The notes beneath the pieces are model-generated. The model saw only the letters and a list, made by a program, of their open reading frames with translations, made no database searches and had not been told where the DNA came from. A stretch of 24,266 bases of DNA from positions 1-24,266 of IMG/VR virus record IMGVR_UViG_3300037541_000074. One strand, 5' to 3'. Source of the stretch: a virus. Below, piece after piece: positions 12,261 to 20,646 of this stretch (within the stretch, counting starts at the first letter, position 1; every line of letters begins with the position of its first letter). Position numbers and translations under genes: made by a program.

Positions 12261-12306
12261 CAGAGGAACCTTTACCGCCACCAAAGAGGAGTTCTATCAA
12301 ATCGTG

Positions 12307-12489
12307 ATGAGCGAACATGAGGCGAAGATAGAGGGGCTGGCAAGGTATGTGTTGACTCTCCCAACAAGGGAGGCGAGAAGGAAGTGGCTTGACCAGTTTG
12401 AAGCCAAGCACAATTTGACAATAGCCGAGGAACTAAAGGAAAGAATTACTCAGATTCATAGAGAGCGCGTTCGTGCTTCCGACGTTTAA
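12307..12489 (+). CDS. 60-aa conserved phage protein, last gene of the rightward operon
   Basis: ATG at 12307 (GTG at 12304 possible); an in-frame extension to 12148 overlaps the AP2-HNH gene and is rejected. Product starts MSEHEAKIEGLARYVLTLPT with REARRKWLDQFEAKHN: small helical phage proteins of this type are common in early operons. Ribosome site AGGAG is 12-15 nt away, longer than usual. The homing gene just upstream may have displaced the original start. The 3' end overlaps the endolysin gene by 44 nt, tail to tail. Confidence 0.55.
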   Translation: MSEHEAKIEGLARYVLTLPTREARRKWLDQFEAKHNLTIAEELKERITQIHRERVRASDV

Positions 12490-12925
12490 CTAAGCCAGGC
12501 AGCTCTTTCCCACCCGCTTTAGTCCACGCCATGAAGGACTCTGCCGCACCCTCAAAATCGCCACGGTTATGCTTCATGCGGATGGTTGACCTTTGGAGGT
12601 TGCCAAGCCCGACGTTGAAGGAGAAGGAAACCAAAGCGTCAAAGCGGCCTTGAGTAAGTCCACTTGGACAGAGGCGCAGAACACCTCGTTCGAATGTAGC
12701 CAAGTCTTGAGCCAAGAGAGCATCGACTTCTGCCATGCTAAGAACTCTGTCCCATCCGTCGGGAATTGGTAGATTTTTGCGGTCATCAAACTTTACCCTT
12801 ATGTGGTTCTGGTCGATAACGTGTCCAACTCCAACAGTCCAAAGCAGGGCTGGGCAGCGGTAAGGTTTTGTCCTTACCCCCTCGTCTTTCTTAATTCCCT
12901 CTATCGCTTCCTTGCTTACCTTCAC
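12446..12925 (-). CDS. Endolysin, GH24 lysozyme-type muramidase
   Basis: 159 aa. GTG start overlapping the holin stop (GTGA). E15 in KKDEGVRTKPYRCPALLWTV, C24 in place of the usual Asp, and T30 before GVGH (32-35) form the active-site cleft of T4-type lysozymes. RFDALVSFSFNVGLGNL and GLVKRRKHERALYE are conserved GH24 segments. It cleaves the glycan chains of peptidoglycan. No signal peptide or anchor, so it depends on the holin upstream. Last gene of the leftward late operon. Confidence 0.85.
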   Translation of the reverse strand: MKVSKEAIEGIKKDEGVRTKPYRCPALLWTVGVGHVIDQNHIRVKFDDRKNLPIPDGWDRVLSMAEVDALLAQDLATFERGVLRLCPSGLTQGRFDALVSFSFNVGLGNLQRSTIRMKHNRGDFEGAAESFMAWTKAGGKELPGLVKRRKHERALYESE

Positions 12926-13425
12926 TTCTTACCCCATTGGCGGCTCCCGAACCAGAAAGCAATAATTCCGCTTAGTAGAGCCATCTCGTCTTCGGAGAAA
13001 ATTACGTCTGTGGCGGCGATAAACTTCTCTACGTCCATGTCACCAAGACCGCCTTGCAGCAAGAAGTAGGTAAGACCGATGTTAATAAGCACTAACTCTA
13101 GGACAAAGATAAAGGTGACCGCAGGACGCACTATGCCGTTCAGGTTGACGACCCAACTAGAGGCGCGAGCCATGATAGCCTTGTCGTGGTCTAAAGCCGC
13201 GTTCTGGCGGTCTGCATCGGTCTGAAGGGCAATCTGGTCAGTCCTAATCTCCTCGACCCTCTGTTGGGCTAGGAAACCGCGCTCTGCAAGGGCTAACTCG
13301 CGCTCGGTCTGCATCTGCGCTAACTTCAATTCTTGCGCCTTGTCAGCCTTGTCTTGGAAGAAGTTTAGGATTTGCGGTAGACCAGAGGCTAGGAATCCGA
13401 CAGCGGAGGATATTAGGGATAGCAT
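12922..13425 (-). CDS. Holin-like membrane protein (3TM type)
   Basis: 167 aa from the ATG at 13425, chosen because it overlaps the upstream stop (TAATG) and gives MLSLISSAVGFLASGLPQIL; the longer 187-aa frame overlaps the previous gene. After a charged coiled coil comes VRPAVTFIFVLELVLINIGL and a last helix LLSGIIAFWFGSRQW. This matches the GTA-holin type membrane protein seen before endolysins, which pierces the inner membrane. Followed directly by the endolysin. Confidence 0.75.
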   Translation of the reverse strand: MLSLISSAVGFLASGLPQILNFFQDKADKAQELKLAQMQTERELALAERGFLAQQRVEEIRTDQIALQTDADRQNAALDHDKAIMARASSWVVNLNGIVRPAVTFIFVLELVLINIGLTYFLLQGGLGDMDVEKFIAATDVIFSEDEMALLSGIIAFWFGSRQWGKK

Positions 13426-13874
13426 TACAGGTGTCCTTTGAAGATGTAGTAAGTGGTGACTATGATTAGCGAGGCTACGAAGCACATAACCTTGAGTTCT
13501 CGGAGTTTCTTTAGGTCACGCCCCATCTCGTCACGCCCGTCCTTGATTTCTTTCATCTGGCGCTCTTTGATGGCTTGGATGTCCTTCCACTCGTACTCAG
13601 CCTTTTCCTTGCCATAACGCTCGACAAGCTGCTGGAATAAGTCGTCCTCGGCTTCCTTGATTTCTTTCAATCTGCGCCACTCCGCGAAGGCCGTGAGGAT
13701 GGTGCTATCGCCCTTAACTACCCGTTGTTTCTTTTGGAACTGTTGCTTGGCTTGGAGTTCTGCGACCCCAAGTTTTTGGATATCGTTTACTACTGATTCA
13801 ATCTCTTTCCCTGCGGCTATCGCGCTCTTTATTCCCTGCGCGGCACTCTTTGCCGAGGCTACTAAATCACTCAT
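13425..13874 (-). CDS. Coiled-coil protein with C-terminal membrane helix
   Basis: 149 aa. Long charged helices (about 35-125; FAEWRRLKEIKEAEDDLFQQ and later KEKAEYEWKDIQAIK) with a final hydrophobic segment MCFVASLIIVTTYYIF (about 128-145). It precedes the holin and endolysin, so a lysis role such as i-spanin or holin partner is possible, but the membrane helix is at the C-terminus, unlike an i-spanin. No family name is certain. Confidence 0.55.
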   Translation of the reverse strand: MSDLVASAKSAAQGIKSAIAAGKEIESVVNDIQKLGVAELQAKQQFQKKQRVVKGDSTILTAFAEWRRLKEIKEAEDDLFQQLVERYGKEKAEYEWKDIQAIKERQMKEIKDGRDEMGRDLKKLRELKVMCFVASLIIVTTYYIFKGHL

Positions 13875-14813
13875 TTATCCCACTTTCTCTCCTCGAAAGT
13901 AAGCCACGCCGTTTATTACTTCACATAACTCTGGAGGTAATAACATACCATTCTTAAATGTCAGAACGCAGAACCCCGAACACCAGTTCACAGGGTTTTC
14001 TTCTACATACACAAATTGGTCGCCACCTGGCTCCGCAAGCGTTCCTGTGTCTACACCGTATCTACGCCCGTTATAGTCCGTCCAAGGGGTCACCATCAGT
14101 TTATGCAGGTGTCCTGTGACGATACTTCTGCCAGATTTCAGGGCGTTGTTATATGTCGCGTGTTGCCCGTTGTGCCACCGATGCTTAATTACAACAGAGT
14201 TGTTTATGTCCACCCGCCAGCCCGTATGCCAGCCTGGGAAGTACGCAAACAAGTCCGAAAACTCTACTAAAGCGTCTGCATGGGTAGCAATGTAGTTAAA
14301 GAGGCGTGTATCGTGATTTCCGTAAGTCCAAAACTTAGTAGCGTTCTTAGAAGCGTTTGCAATCTCGGTTAACCGGTCTTGACAGGCTTCTATCTCTTGC
14401 TTGGGGGTAGGGGGGTTAGTACCCATTAGGGCAGCGTGGCGGCTGATTCTAGCCCCGTCAAAGACATCGCCGTTTAGGATGATGGTCTTGGGCTTAAACT
14501 CGGTCAGCAGGGAAACAAACGCCTTGTGCGCCACGGTTTCCTCGTCAGGCCAGTAGTGGCAGTCGGAGGCTATAAAGACATGACCGTTGTCTACGGTATG
14601 GGAGATAACCCTACGGTTATCGGGGATATATGTGTTGGCAATGCTGTGTTGTCTTGCGGCAAAGGAGGGCAGGGATACGTCTTTTAGTGCCGACCGCCTT
14701 CGGTAAACCGTTCCTACGTCTATGCCTAGAACCTGAGAGACCTTCTGTGGGCTCCCGTAGGTCTTAAACGCCGCTATTAGTTCCTCGTCCGATACCTTTT
14801 TTAGTGCTACCAC
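13875..14813 (-). CDS. Metallophosphoesterase with N-terminal HTH
   Basis: 312 aa, GTG start with GGGAGGA nearby. Residues 1-48 (DEELIAAFKTYGSPQKVSQV and GTVYRRRSAL) form a helix-turn-helix. The calcineurin-like core has IASDCHYW (D84, H86), GDVFDG (115-120), GNHDTR (165-170), HRWH (221) and GHLH (234-237), the full dinuclear metal site. Probably a nuclease or phosphodiesterase of DNA or nucleotides; the HTH suggests a DNA partner. The start overlaps the HslV-like gene by 50 nt. Confidence 0.8.
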   Translation of the reverse strand: MVALKKVSDEELIAAFKTYGSPQKVSQVLGIDVGTVYRRRSALKDVSLPSFAARQHSIANTYIPDNRRVISHTVDNGHVFIASDCHYWPDEETVAHKAFVSLLTEFKPKTIILNGDVFDGARISRHAALMGTNPPTPKQEIEACQDRLTEIANASKNATKFWTYGNHDTRLFNYIATHADALVEFSDLFAYFPGWHTGWRVDINNSVVIKHRWHNGQHATYNNALKSGRSIVTGHLHKLMVTPWTDYNGRRYGVDTGTLAEPGGDQFVYVEENPVNWCSGFCVLTFKNGMLLPPELCEVINGVAYFRGEKVG

Positions 14814-15234
14814 GCTTCCTCCCGCTTAGAGACATTACGTCAATTGGCTCATGGGAGGATGTGTCGTACAGACACGCCAGCTTTACTGCTTCTGCCGGAT
14901 TCAAGCCTAAGTGCATGGCAGCGATAGCAAAGTTTGCCCCAGTTCCAATTGCCCAAAAGTCGTTCTTTATCTTCGCAGGAATGATGGTACTCTCATAAAT
15001 CCAAATGCCATCACTTCTGAGTTCGAGAACGGTCACATCCGTATCCGAGTCTAGGTCTGCCCCAGACTCCAACGAATTGTAGAACTTTAATAGTTTATCC
15101 CAATCTCCGCAACCCCCGTAGATGCTGTTCTCGCCCATACGGATTTTGGTCACAAGGTAGAACGAGTCATCACCGCTGACCATTGAATCTCCGGCAATTT
15201 CTCCCGTAGACGCTTTGGCAGCGATGGTGGTCAT
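14764..15234 (-). CDS. HslV-like Ntn hydrolase (proteasome-type peptidase)
   Basis: 156 aa. MTTIAAKASTGEIAGDSMVS: removal of Met exposes T2, the N-terminal nucleophile; D16 in IAGD and K30 in VTKI align with the catalytic Asp and Lys of HslV. IGTGANFAIAAMHLGL matches the later G-rich loop of the family. This fits a small Ntn peptidase. No HslU-like ATPase is in the window; it may partner with the host unfoldase or work alone. The tail (RKRGSTKKG) overlaps the next gene. Confidence 0.75.
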   Translation of the reverse strand: MTTIAAKASTGEIAGDSMVSGDDSFYLVTKIRMGENSIYGGCGDWDKLLKFYNSLESGADLDSDTDVTVLELRSDGIWIYESTIIPAKIKNDFWAIGTGANFAIAAMHLGLNPAEAVKLACLYDTSSHEPIDVMSLSGRKRGSTKKGIGRGTNSGV

Positions 15235-15392
15235 TTAACGACTAGGCTTAACAGTAGGACAATAATGAACCCGGCAGAGCCAATCAAGATTTGCTCCAGG
15301 CGCTTTAGTCTAGCGTTTATCCCAAGATAGCGTTCTGCACAGACTGCTTCATGGGTGTCAAGTTGGCCTTGTACTTCAACGATTGATGCCAT
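15231..15392 (-). CDS. 53-aa membrane protein, possibly lysis-related
   Basis: ATG at 15392; MASIVEVQGQLDTHEAVCAE, helical NARLKRLEQ, then one hydrophobic helix IGSAGFIIVLLLSLVVK. Stop shares ATGA with the HslV-like gene. N-terminal amphipathic helix plus terminal transmembrane segment resembles XhlA-type hemolysin/holin partners; tentative. Confidence 0.5.
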   Translation of the reverse strand: MASIVEVQGQLDTHEAVCAERYLGINARLKRLEQILIGSAGFIIVLLLSLVVK

Positions 15393-15393
15393 T

Positions 15394-15705
15394 TTACAAT
15401 CCCGCAGTTGTTAGGTTGGACAATTGCTCAGTTGATAAGGACTGAATCTGCTCTGTTGTAAGTGCTACCAGAGGCTCAACTGCACCAGCCAACGCACACT
15501 CCACCCAAGCCCGGTCACCGTGGTTCCAGTTCCATTGATAGCCTTCTCTGTCTGTTGGCTTTGGGTCACGGACAATCCACTCCCAATTGAGCCACACCAC
15601 TTCCTTGCCGTCAGGGCAGGCAGGCTTCTCAGGCACTAGCACCCACCCGTTTGTGCCGTCTGTTGTAGGTTTCGGGATAGACCCGTTCTTTGAAAATAGC
15701 GGCAT
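15394..15705 (-). CDS. Tail-fibre-associated protein, probable chaperone or tip
   Basis: 103 aa from the ATG at 15705 (GGAGA upstream; the 107-aa frame starts inside the fibre gene). Trp-rich motif EVVWLNWEWIVRDPKPTDRE and WNHGDRAWV; ends in two short repeats LTTEQIQSLSTEQLSNLTT. Position right after the LamG fibre gene suggests fibre assembly or a tail-tip accessory. No clear family. Confidence 0.5.
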   Translation of the reverse strand: MPLFSKNGSIPKPTTDGTNGWVLVPEKPACPDGKEVVWLNWEWIVRDPKPTDREGYQWNWNHGDRAWVECALAGAVEPLVALTTEQIQSLSTEQLSNLTTAGL

Positions 15706-15706
15706 A

Positions 15707-17800
15707 TTAGTCTCCAAATAACGGGAATGGCGCAGTAGGTGCGGTGAAGTTAGCTGTATAGCGAGCGTATCCTTTGGTCACACGCAGGTCATCGATGTAG
15801 CCTGTCAAATAATCAATTGTTAGGCTATTTCCAATGCCGCCGATGCCAACAAAGTTTTGGTCAGGCAAAGCAGACAATGTTGTTGTTGAGCCCACCTGCG
15901 TGCCGTTCAAAAACAATTTTGCTGAACCAGCACTAACAGACAAGGCAACATGGCTCCAAGTGTTTGCGGATACAGTTCCACCAGAAATGGTCGTTACTCC
16001 ACCGCCGTTTGCAGTACGCAATTCAGATACCAAAGCAGTTCCATTTAGTGCAACGTCAAGAAACGCTGGCGATGATGTTGCGGAATTAACAATGTCAAAA
16101 ATGCGCTGGTAGCCACTTACAGTCGTTGGATAAATCCATGCCTCAATCGTATATGTTGTGCCAAGATTGAAATTCTGTGTATATGGCATGACGCATTTAT
16201 CATTGCCATCAAAGTACATACTCGAACCACCAAACTTGCTCTGCGTGGTGCTTATAGATGCGTTGCCCACAGTCTCCAAGACGTTAGACATGGTGTTGTC
16301 AATGATGCCGCCGTTAGTAAAGTTGCAAAGTAGGCTGGTGTTAGCGATTGCAGTTGGCGGTGTTGTGGGTGGTGTAAATGTTGTTGTGTATTGTGCCGTA
16401 CCCTTTAGCAACCGCAATCCACACAAGTAGCCAGAAAGCCGATTAGTAGACGCAACCTCACCAATAAGCAATGTTGAAGAAGTATCAAGCGATGTTGCGC
16501 CAGTATAGGTTGAACCCTCTTGCGCCCCGTTAATAAACAGTTTTATACCTGTTGCGCCCGGAGTTCCAGAAATTGCAATGTGGTTCCACGAACTGACCCG
16601 TAGGGCGTTGGTACTCGTAATGTCTGCGCCGTCACCAGAAAAACCAGCATCAATCTTTCCGGAACCCGCCGTTGAACCACCCATTTGAATAACAAATCCA
16701 GTTGTACTTCCACCGTAGTTTGTTATTAGGCATTGCGTTCCACTTAGCGTTGTTGGGTAATACCAAAACTCAATCGTAAACGCTCCGGAACCAAAGTTAA
16801 ATGCGGCATTGTTCGTTACACTTAAAAAATCACCCGTACCATCAAAGTACCCAGAGCCGCCATTAACGCTAGCATCGTAGGACGCAGTAGTCGGGAATGG
16901 GGAGAAGGTTTGGATGGATGGTGCACTATTTAGAGTAATTGCATATGCGTTTGTGCTGTTGTCAACGAAGCGATTTGACTGACAAGTTAACAACTTAGTG
17001 TTTGTGATTGCAGTAAGCGGAGTTGTGCTAGGGGTGAAATTGCTCGTATATACTGCGCTGCCGACAACCCAACGAAGATTAGACAAATATCCTTGAAGAT
17101 AGGGAGATGCTGGGCCGGGAACGCTTCCAATCCAAAAGTAGTTATCCGAGAAGTTTCTGGTGCTGCTGACAGTTGTGCTATTTGCAATTCCGTTAATATA
17201 AACCGTAACTACATTAGAACTATTTCTTACAAGAGCAATGTGTGTCCATTGACTTCTGGGAACTAAACCACCAAGATTTGTTTCAGTTCCATCATAAAAT
17301 TTAATTGCACCAGTACTATAAACACCAAACTGAAAGGCTGTTGTTGTAGCGCCGTTAGAACTTCTTGTGTCAACAAAAGCAACGTCACTTGCTGGGTATG
17401 TATCTAAATAAACCCATAATTCAAGAGTAAATGTGCTAGTTCCGGCGCTAATGCCAGACACGTTGCACGAAAGACTTGAACTGCCGTTAAGATAATTTGA
17501 CCATCGACCATCAGGTTTAGAGAACGGAGCAAACGTGCCTTGCGTGGTATTACCGTTGCGGGTAATCGTGAACGCATTGGTCGAAGAATCTAAGAACGTA
17601 TTGTTCTGTGCGCCGTTAGTGCCATCGCCAGACAGCAGCATCGTGACGTTCTCAAAGTACGGGTCAGAACCGGCATTGGAAGGCGGCCACAATCCAGCAC
17701 GTATCGCTTTAGTTGCCTCTGAGAGTGACCAGATTCCCTTGGCGCTACTGGTCGTTGGGTTGTTTGCGGCCCCAATAACGCCGCCATTCCATCTTGGCAT
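15707..17800 (-). CDS. LamG-domain tail fibre / receptor-binding protein
   Basis: 697 aa with three tandem LamG (concanavalin-like) modules of about 200 residues. Module cores: FTLELWVYLDTYPAS, FTIEFWYYPTTLSG and YTIEAWIYPTTVSG, each preceded by a YFDG or NYLNG type segment and followed by a linker such as LRWVVGSAVYTSNFTP, LRLLKGTAQYTTTFTP and LRVTKGYARYTANFTA. LamG folds bind glycans, so this is a likely host-attachment fibre. N-terminus: MPRWNGGVIGAANNPTTSSA. TAATG with the gene upstream. Confidence 0.8.
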   Translation of the reverse strand: MPRWNGGVIGAANNPTTSSAKGIWSLSEATKAIRAGLWPPSNAGSDPYFENVTMLLSGDGTNGAQNNTFLDSSTNAFTITRNGNTTQGTFAPFSKPDGRWSNYLNGSSSLSCNVSGISAGTSTFTLELWVYLDTYPASDVAFVDTRSSNGATTTAFQFGVYSTGAIKFYDGTETNLGGLVPRSQWTHIALVRNSSNVVTVYINGIANSTTVSSTRNFSDNYFWIGSVPGPASPYLQGYLSNLRWVVGSAVYTSNFTPSTTPLTAITNTKLLTCQSNRFVDNSTNAYAITLNSAPSIQTFSPFPTTASYDASVNGGSGYFDGTGDFLSVTNNAAFNFGSGAFTIEFWYYPTTLSGTQCLITNYGGSTTGFVIQMGGSTAGSGKIDAGFSGDGADITSTNALRVSSWNHIAISGTPGATGIKLFINGAQEGSTYTGATSLDTSSTLLIGEVASTNRLSGYLCGLRLLKGTAQYTTTFTPPTTPPTAIANTSLLCNFTNGGIIDNTMSNVLETVGNASISTTQSKFGGSSMYFDGNDKCVMPYTQNFNLGTTYTIEAWIYPTTVSGYQRIFDIVNSATSSPAFLDVALNGTALVSELRTANGGGVTTISGGTVSANTWSHVALSVSAGSAKLFLNGTQVGSTTTLSALPDQNFVGIGGIGNSLTIDYLTGYIDDLRVTKGYARYTANFTAPTAPFPLFGD

Positions 17801-18174
17801 TAGGAAATCTCCTCGTATGAGCAGACTACTTTAAGGTCACTTGCAGAGCCAGCGGTTGCGCCAATTGACTTATCTTCTTCTAGGTAAATAAAAGAGGTCT
17901 TGTCAATCACCACTAAAGATGAGTCCGCTGGAACAGTTACCGTTGAGCAAATCTGGGTTGCTGTGCCACCAAGAGAAGCTGCGGAGTAGTAGTTAATGGT
18001 AATGTCAGCGTTAGATGTTCCGTCAACATTAGAGACAATCAAGGTGTTAACTTTGAATACCTTGCCAGAAGATGCGGAATTGCTAATGATTGATGTTGCA
18101 GCCGTCGTGGTTAAGTCCACAACCGAGGTTTTCCCGGTAATGGTAGCGACGTTTACGATATTAGGTGCGGCCAT
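17800..18174 (-). CDS. Tail-fibre/virion structural protein, unknown
   Basis: 124 aa, beta-strand-rich (NIVNVATITGKTSVVDLTTT; VFKVNTLIVSNVDGTSNADI). Proteins with this opening are frequent in tail regions of phages, but their exact position in the virion is unknown. AAGGAG site upstream, 18 nt after the fibre gene. Confidence 0.6.
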   Translation of the reverse strand: MAAPNIVNVATITGKTSVVDLTTTAATSIISNSASSGKVFKVNTLIVSNVDGTSNADITINYYSAASLGGTATQICSTVTVPADSSLVVIDKTSFIYLEEDKSIGATAGSASDLKVVCSYEEIS

Positions 18175-18192
18175 GTTTAATCTCCTTAAAGT

Positions 18193-19098
18193 TTAGCCAA
18201 ACACAATGGCCATTGCGATGGCCTTGCCTGTTGTAATTCCACCGCCACCACCGCTACCTAAAGCAGTCCACGTAGCACCTGTGTAAACCTCTAGCACATC
18301 GGTGTCATCGTTAAACCGCACCATACCGGCTACGGGTGTTCCCGGACGCTCTGCTTGAGTACCAACCGGCATTTTAACCGCGCCGGTGCTAGTAAACAAT
18401 ACGTCGCCTGAGAAGGTGTTAGTTGTGCCTGTGGCGTTGATATTCCCAGAAATGACCTGGGAACCACTAAAAGTGTTGGTTCCGCTAGAGTTGATATTCC
18501 CAGAAATAATCGCTGCGCCGGAAATCGTGTTCGTTGTCCCCGACAAGGTGGCGTTCCCAGAGATAACCGTCGTTCCCGACATGGTGTTAGCCCCAGAGAA
18601 GATATTGCCGCCGCTAAAGGTATTGGTCGTGCCAGATGAGTTGATATTGCCGCTAATGACCTGCGCGCCGCTAAATGTGTTGCTACCGCTTGAATTGACG
18701 TTCCCAGAGAGGATTACGGAACTAGAGAAGGTATTTGTTCCCGAGTGAACCACCCCGCCCGAGAAGGTATTGGCAGACCCCGAGGAGTTGATATTACCGG
18801 AAATAATTGCCGCACCAGAGATTGTATTGGTAGAGGACAGAATCGTGCCCCCAGAAGCCGTCAGAATCCCCGTCACGGTCATGGTGTTAGCAGAGAACCC
18901 ACCAGATGCTACAAACCCGCCAGCAACCGTCAGAGGGTCACCAGATGAGCCTGTCTGGAAGTTCTTGAGGTGAACCATAACCTCGCGGATAGCATTGTTT
19001 ATCCCAGAAGGCGCACAACCCTCGTCGATGTTAATACTCTGAATGTCGGTGTTCTGAGAATTGGTCGTTGAGTATTCTGAAATCTTGGTCTTAGGCAT
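18193..19098 (-). CDS. Repeat-rich tail fibre
   Basis: 301 aa. N-terminus GCAPSGINNAIREVMVHLKN, then at least six copies of a Ser/Thr/Asn/Gly repeat with core ISGN-x-x-SSG...NTFSG, then a typical fibre end GTPVAGMVRFNDDTDVLEVY and TGATWTALG followed by a Gly run. Low-complexity repeats build a beta-helical shaft; the last 80 residues are the likely globular tip. Repeat copies differ in codons but keep the protein pattern. Starts directly after the 515-aa gene. Confidence 0.75.
   Translation of the reverse strand: MPKTKISEYSTTNSQNTDIQSINIDEGCAPSGINNAIREVMVHLKNFQTGSSGDPLTVAGGFVASGGFSANTMTVTGILTASGGTILSSTNTISGAAIISGNINSSGSANTFSGGVVHSGTNTFSSSVILSGNVNSSGSNTFSGAQVISGNINSSGTTNTFSGGNIFSGANTMSGTTVISGNATLSGTTNTISGAAIISGNINSSGTNTFSGSQVISGNINATGTTNTFSGDVLFTSTGAVKMPVGTQAERPGTPVAGMVRFNDDTDVLEVYTGATWTALGSGGGGGITTGKAIAMAIVFG
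18400..18900 (-). repeat. Coding repeats of the fibre shaft
   Basis: The central part of the fibre gene is built of similar units of about 45-60 bp, encoding the ISGN...NTFSG pattern. Units are imperfect (point differences in nearly every copy), so expansion by recombination is possible. Confidence 0.65.
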
Positions 19099-20646
19099 TT
19101 ATTGCTCCATTCCATACTGTGTGGATAGTAAGCCGCGCAATGCTGTTGGCGGCAGTAGTTCTAACGCTTGTCCTTGGGGTGTCCTACCAAGGCTAATCTG
19201 TTCCATGAGCCGTTGGACATTTTGTTGGCGAAGACCTTCTGCGCCACGGCGTGCCATTTCTGAAACCGCAGCCGCCCCCATTGCCAATGGGCCACCTAAC
19301 TCTGGAGATATAGAAGCTGCTCCAATGTACGGGACTGAACTGACTGGGCCACGGATAGAGAACTTACCTACAAAGCGCAAAATCTGTTCTCCAGTACCAC
19401 CGCCTTTAGCGATATTGCGAATCTCTGCTTGTTCGGTAGGGGTAAATGCGGCCATGCGCTTATTGTTCTTGGCTAAAGCCGCAAATTGCACCCGTAAGGC
19501 GTTATCCATGCCAGATTGACTGTACTGCCCGCTACTAATGTCGGCTTTATTAACCAAATCTTCAACAATCCCAAGCCGTTTGCTTTGTCCGTAGACTTTG
19601 CGGGCTTCTTTTAAGGCAGAAACAGCCATTTTTTCGTCGCCAGAAAGGATATTTGTCTTACCAATACCCTCTACGAGGTCGTCATACTTGTCTACAAGGG
19701 TTGCTGCAATGCGTTGTTGGTCGGGATTTGTGAAGTCACCCTCTGGTGAGCGCACAATCCGACGCAATGTCTCCAACTCTTTCAGGGTTTTTGGTGTTGA
19801 ACCCTCGGATTCAAGTCGGTTGATAACCGAAGCGACCTTTGGGTGCAGTCCAGCATCGAACCCCGCGTCAACAGCTTCTTTTTTCAGCGTGTTGGCGATG
19901 TTTTGCACATAGTCATCTTTTACTACTAGCCCAGCGCGGTCTGCCAAACGATAGGCAGAGGCGGCTTGCGAGGCTAATTCTGGTCTTCCTGCGCCTTGTT
20001 CTACGCGACCTGGGCGAACACCGCCAGCCGCACCTACTGCGGTTCCTGCAACCAATCCTGCTAGTGGGCTACCCGTGGCTTCTCCAACATACTGAGCCGT
20101 TCCTGCGGCTGGGGCTGCTGTGCCAATTTGTACGGCTGGTGCTTGCCCCGCTTGTTGTGCAACACCGCGAACCACAGGAGAAACCGCCCCCGTAGCCAAG
20201 CGCGTTAAGGCAGGTATTTGTGCGCCAGCGCCTGTAATTGCACCCGCGCCAGCCTCTAGCATCCGTTCTCCACGGCTTTCTGGCTTGGCTAAGCCAAGGT
20301 TATCCAACAACTCTGAAATCGCGCCAGACGGCAATTTAACGTCACTACGGGTTGTTAGGTTGTAGAGGTTGACCAAGAAATCAGATACGGGGATTGCAAC
20401 ACCACCAGCCAAAGCGCCAACCGCCGAACCAACGGGGCCGGCAGGAGCGCCCATAAGAGCGCCAGCGGTAGCCATCGCCGCAGGTGGTAAAGCACCACGA
20501 GTGGCAATTTCTGCCACCCTTTGTACGCCACCCGCTTTGGGTGCGTTTGCATCGTCGTACAGTTTTTTAGCGGCAGCGTTGACCTCGGCTTCCGACATTG
20601 TGTCGGGAAACTCAACCTGTCCGACCTTCGGAATGTCAATAACCAT
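19099..20646 (-). CDS. Internal virion protein (large, Ala-rich)
   Basis: 515 aa, ATG in TAATG overlap with the gene upstream. Starts MVIDIPKVGQVEFPDTMSEA, a short domain common at the N-terminus of phage injection and tail proteins, then Ala/Gly-rich segments and long helices (from about residue 230). No enzymatic motif seen. Likely a core or ejection protein. Confidence 0.6.
   Translation of the reverse strand: MVIDIPKVGQVEFPDTMSEAEVNAAAKKLYDDANAPKAGGVQRVAEIATRGALPPAAMATAGALMGAPAGPVGSAVGALAGGVAIPVSDFLVNLYNLTTRSDVKLPSGAISELLDNLGLAKPESRGERMLEAGAGAITGAGAQIPALTRLATGAVSPVVRGVAQQAGQAPAVQIGTAAPAAGTAQYVGEATGSPLAGLVAGTAVGAAGGVRPGRVEQGAGRPELASQAASAYRLADRAGLVVKDDYVQNIANTLKKEAVDAGFDAGLHPKVASVINRLESEGSTPKTLKELETLRRIVRSPEGDFTNPDQQRIAATLVDKYDDLVEGIGKTNILSGDEKMAVSALKEARKVYGQSKRLGIVEDLVNKADISSGQYSQSGMDNALRVQFAALAKNNKRMAAFTPTEQAEIRNIAKGGGTGEQILRFVGKFSIRGPVSSVPYIGAASISPELGGPLAMGAAAVSEMARRGAEGLRQQNVQRLMEQISLGRTPQGQALELLPPTALRGLLSTQYGMEQ

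Noticed and set aside
12148-12306. N-terminal extension of the 60-aa gene
   Set aside because: It lies inside the AP2-HNH gene, has no ribosome site, and the family N-terminus begins at MSEHE.
18193-19098. CRISPR array or tandem DNA element in the fibre gene
   Set aside because: The repeats are imperfect, in frame and encode a continuous fibre shaft; there are no identical repeats with unique spacers.
19839-20195. 118-aa plus-strand ORF in the virion gene region
   Set aside because: Leu/Arg/Gln-rich translation antisense to the 515-aa virion gene, no start signal.
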